This document shows, one piece after another, positions 32,703 to 33,553 of a DNA stretch of 33,553 bases. The notes beneath the pieces are model-generated. The model had not been told where the DNA came from and did no database searches. It worked only from the letters and a program-made list of their open reading frames with translations. The number at the start of each line of letters is the position of its first letter. Within the stretch, counting starts at the first letter, position 1. Made by a program: the position numbers and the translations under genes. The stretch comes from an uncultured Clostridia bacterium (lineage in GTDB: Bacteria > Bacillota > Clostridia > Christensenellales > UBA1242), in contig CALVML010000014.1 of NCBI GenBank assembly GCA_944345705.1, positions 1 to 33,553 of the forward strand. The letters run 5' to 3'.

Positions 32703-33060
32703 AGGCACGCAAGAATAACACGAGTGAAAAGAGTGTTTTCCTTTGTCTATAATATATAAAAATCATTTGCTAGAAATTTTGAGTATATTGCAACAGTTTC
32801 TTGAACAAAAATTCATTATAAAAACATAATAAAATCAGAATTTATCGGGGTTTTAGTAATAAGATTGAGTGGACTCGAATTTGGGTTCCTTTAAATGAAA
32901 ATTTAAGGGTAAAAGCCACCGCTCCCCCACCTTTTGAACGGAGCCAAGGGCGAAGTGATTGATGTTAAGGGTGGTGCCACCCTGGCAAAGCATCGCTTTG
33001 CGCTTGCCTACGACAAGCTTAAGGTGGGGAGGGGGAATTATTAAACTATAAAAATAAAAA

Positions 33061-33098
33061 GTCGCGCTAAATGCTTTTACATTTACGTTTGGCGCGAA
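33061..33098. other. hairpin with GCGC stem
   Basis: TCGCGC (33062-33067) pairs with GCGCGA (about 33092-33097), and TAAATG pairs with CATTTA inside, leaving an asymmetric internal loop. No T-run follows directly. Confidence 0.45.
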
Positions 33099-33105
33099 AA
33101 ACAAA

Positions 33106-33168
33106 AAAATAAGCGCCTACACCAAGCGTTTTGCATAAGCAAAACCAAGGTATAAGCGCAATTTTTTT
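33106..33168. terminator. long hairpin, bidirectional terminator-like
   Basis: GCGCCTACACC (33113-33123) pairs with GGTATAAGCGC (33149-33159) including wobbles, and GTTTTGC pairs with GCAAAAC (about 33128-33146) beyond a small internal loop. A7 lies on the left and T7 on the right, so it could end transcripts in both directions. Confidence 0.6.
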
Positions 33169-33171
33169 GTA

Positions 33172-33216
33172 TGGTAGAGATGAGTGGACTCGAACCACCG
33201 ACCCCCACCTTATCAG
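33172..33216 (-). tRNA. 3' fragment of tRNA-Ile(GAT), not functional
   Basis: Read on the minus strand: anticodon loop CTGATAA (anticodon GAT), the 3' anticodon stem GGTGG, variable region, a complete T-arm (GGTGG, TTCGAGT, CCACT), acceptor strand CATCTCT, A and CCA. Upstream of the anticodon loop the sequence is A/T-rich and unrelated, so the D-arm and 5' acceptor strand are missing. A clean cut at the anticodon loop is typical of an attachment site left by a tyrosine recombinase that targets the 3' half of a tRNA gene. Confidence 0.75.
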
Positions 33217-33301
33217 AATAAATATTTTTTATTTAAAAATTAAATACCCTATCGCAAAAACCTATATTTTATAAGGCGTATAGACATTGAAAAATAAATT
33301 T

Positions 33302-33330
33302 GTTGTCAAATAATTTTATAACTTGACAAC
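33302..33330. repeat. inverted repeat GTTGTCAA / TTGACAAC
   Basis: A perfect eight-base inverted repeat (33302-33309 and 33323-33330) is followed by a third related copy, GTTGACA at 33332-33338. It could be a protein-binding site, for example recombinase arm sites next to the tRNA fragment or an operator. Confidence 0.45.
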
Positions 33331-33457
33331 AGTTGACAGCAGAAGTACTTAAATTGAACAACTTTGACTATGTAAAACTATCTAAAACTTTAAAAAACTA
33401 TTTAAATTTTTTATAACATAAATTTCCTTTATCGGCAAAATCAAGATGTTTATTTTC

Positions 33458-33486
33458 TTGACTTTTTGCCGATATCTTTATATAAT
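33458..33486 (+). promoter_or_regulatory. consensus promoter giving a leaderless transcript
   Basis: TTGACT (33458-33463), 17 bases, TATAAT (33481-33486). The predicted first transcribed base is 33493, the A of the ATG. The -35 hexamer lies inside the right arm of an imperfect inverted repeat (33431-33474: ATCGGCAAAATCAAGA against TCTTGACTTTTTGCCGAT), a possible operator. Confidence 0.7.
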
Positions 33487-33492
33487 GCAAAT

Positions 33493-33553
33493 ATGGAAAT
33501 CGTTGAATATAAAGCAAAATATAAAGAAGATGTTAAAAATATTCTTGTCGAAC
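33493..33553 (+). CDS. partial gene, possibly GNAT acetyltransferase (N-terminus only)
   Basis: Twenty codons run to the right edge, MEIVEYKAKYKEDVKNILVE, without a stop. The pattern of a strand followed by DVKNILVE helix resembles the first strand and helix of GNAT acetyltransferases, but this is too short to be sure. No Shine-Dalgarno sequence is present; the promoter -10 ends six bases before the ATG, so the mRNA is predicted to be leaderless. Confidence 0.45.
   Translation, partial: MEIVEYKAKYKEDVKNILVE

Larger units (their letters stand above)
32866..33194. repeat. structured GC-rich element between 14-base direct repeats
   Basis: TGAGTGGACTCGAA occurs at 32866-32879 and again at 33181-33194, the latter being the T-arm of the tRNA fragment. 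Between them lie an imperfect inverted repeat (CTCCCCCACCTT near 32920 and AAGGTGGGGAGG near 33010), and two hairpins. The GC content is far above the surroundings. It looks like a small non-autonomous insertion or interspersed repeat. Confidence 0.5.
32604..33492. other. non-coding region with tRNA fragment and structured repeats
   Basis: This 889-base gap holds the isomerase terminator, a GC-rich element with hairpins (32866-33194), a partial tRNA-Ile (33172-33216), an inverted repeat (33302-33330) and the promoter of the right-edge gene. Short frames inside it (for example minus 32853-33104) read through the repeats and do not look like proteins. Confidence 0.6.

Noticed and set aside
32866..32879. 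Second tRNA 3' end
   Set aside because: Only 14 bases match the T-arm; no stem or acceptor strand can be formed, so it is treated as a repeat, not a tRNA piece.
32853..33104. 83-codon minus-strand frame across the GC-rich element
   Set aside because: It follows the repeat and hairpins, has no ribosome binding site and reads as low-quality sequence; it is better explained by the structured repeat.

Overview
The window looks like the chromosome of a low-GC, anaerobic, endospore-forming Bacillota, most likely a Clostridia lineage. Evidence for this: sporulation and germination genes (spoVG, spoIIR, sleB, ypeB, a SPOCS/DUF3794 protein, veg), glycyl-radical formate metabolism (pflB/pflA), pyruvate phosphate dikinase, and a Bacillota-type rpoZ-priA-def-fmt-rlmN-rsgA-rpe cluster. 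I cannot name a genus from sequence alone.

Layout. Positions 130-2273 (minus) hold an alpha/beta hydrolase and a membrane-anchored MurF-type ligase. At 2616-3047 is spoVG with its promoter and a bidirectional terminator. Positions 3146-5784 (minus) are a compact spoIIR-sleB-ypeB operon. Positions 5978-7870 hold a SPOCS-LysM protein divergent from veg. Positions 8047-14926 (minus) are the translation/replication housekeeping cluster rpoZ, priA, def, fmt, rlmN, rsgA, rpe; compared with the Bacillus order, rsmB and the prpC-prkC phosphatase/kinase pair are absent. At 15240-17681 (plus) is a large cytosolic leucine-rich-repeat protein with an unusual N-terminal domain and an almost leaderless promoter. 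Positions 17934-24485 (minus) are the fermentative block: ppdK, a Nudix hydrolase, pflA and pflB. A small two-TM protein and a truncated PHP gene follow.

From about 25.8 kb to the right edge the window becomes accessory: an AdhR-like MerR regulator with its own 19-bp-spacer promoter, two Nudix hydrolases, a beta-lactamase-fold serine hydrolase, a GNAT acetyltransferase, a phosphodiesterase and a cupin gene broken by stops or frameshift, remnants of other genes, and a TIM-barrel isomerase. A 45-nt 3' piece of tRNA-Ile(GAT), cut at the anticodon loop, lies at 33172-33216. Next to it is a structured GC-rich repeat region, as expected at a tRNA-targeted integration site. The last bases begin another GNAT-like gene.

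The most interesting signal is the 274-nt leader of the GNAT gene (29092-29365). It has a promoter, a 30-codon leader ORF with a good ribosome binding site, an intrinsic terminator just before the acetyltransferase, and a segment inside the leader ORF that can form 12 base pairs with the terminator's 5' arm and loop. That is the architecture of ribosome-controlled transcription attenuation. Second come two genes whose consensus sigma-A promoters put the transcript start at or within three bases of the start codon (LRR gene and right-edge GNAT).
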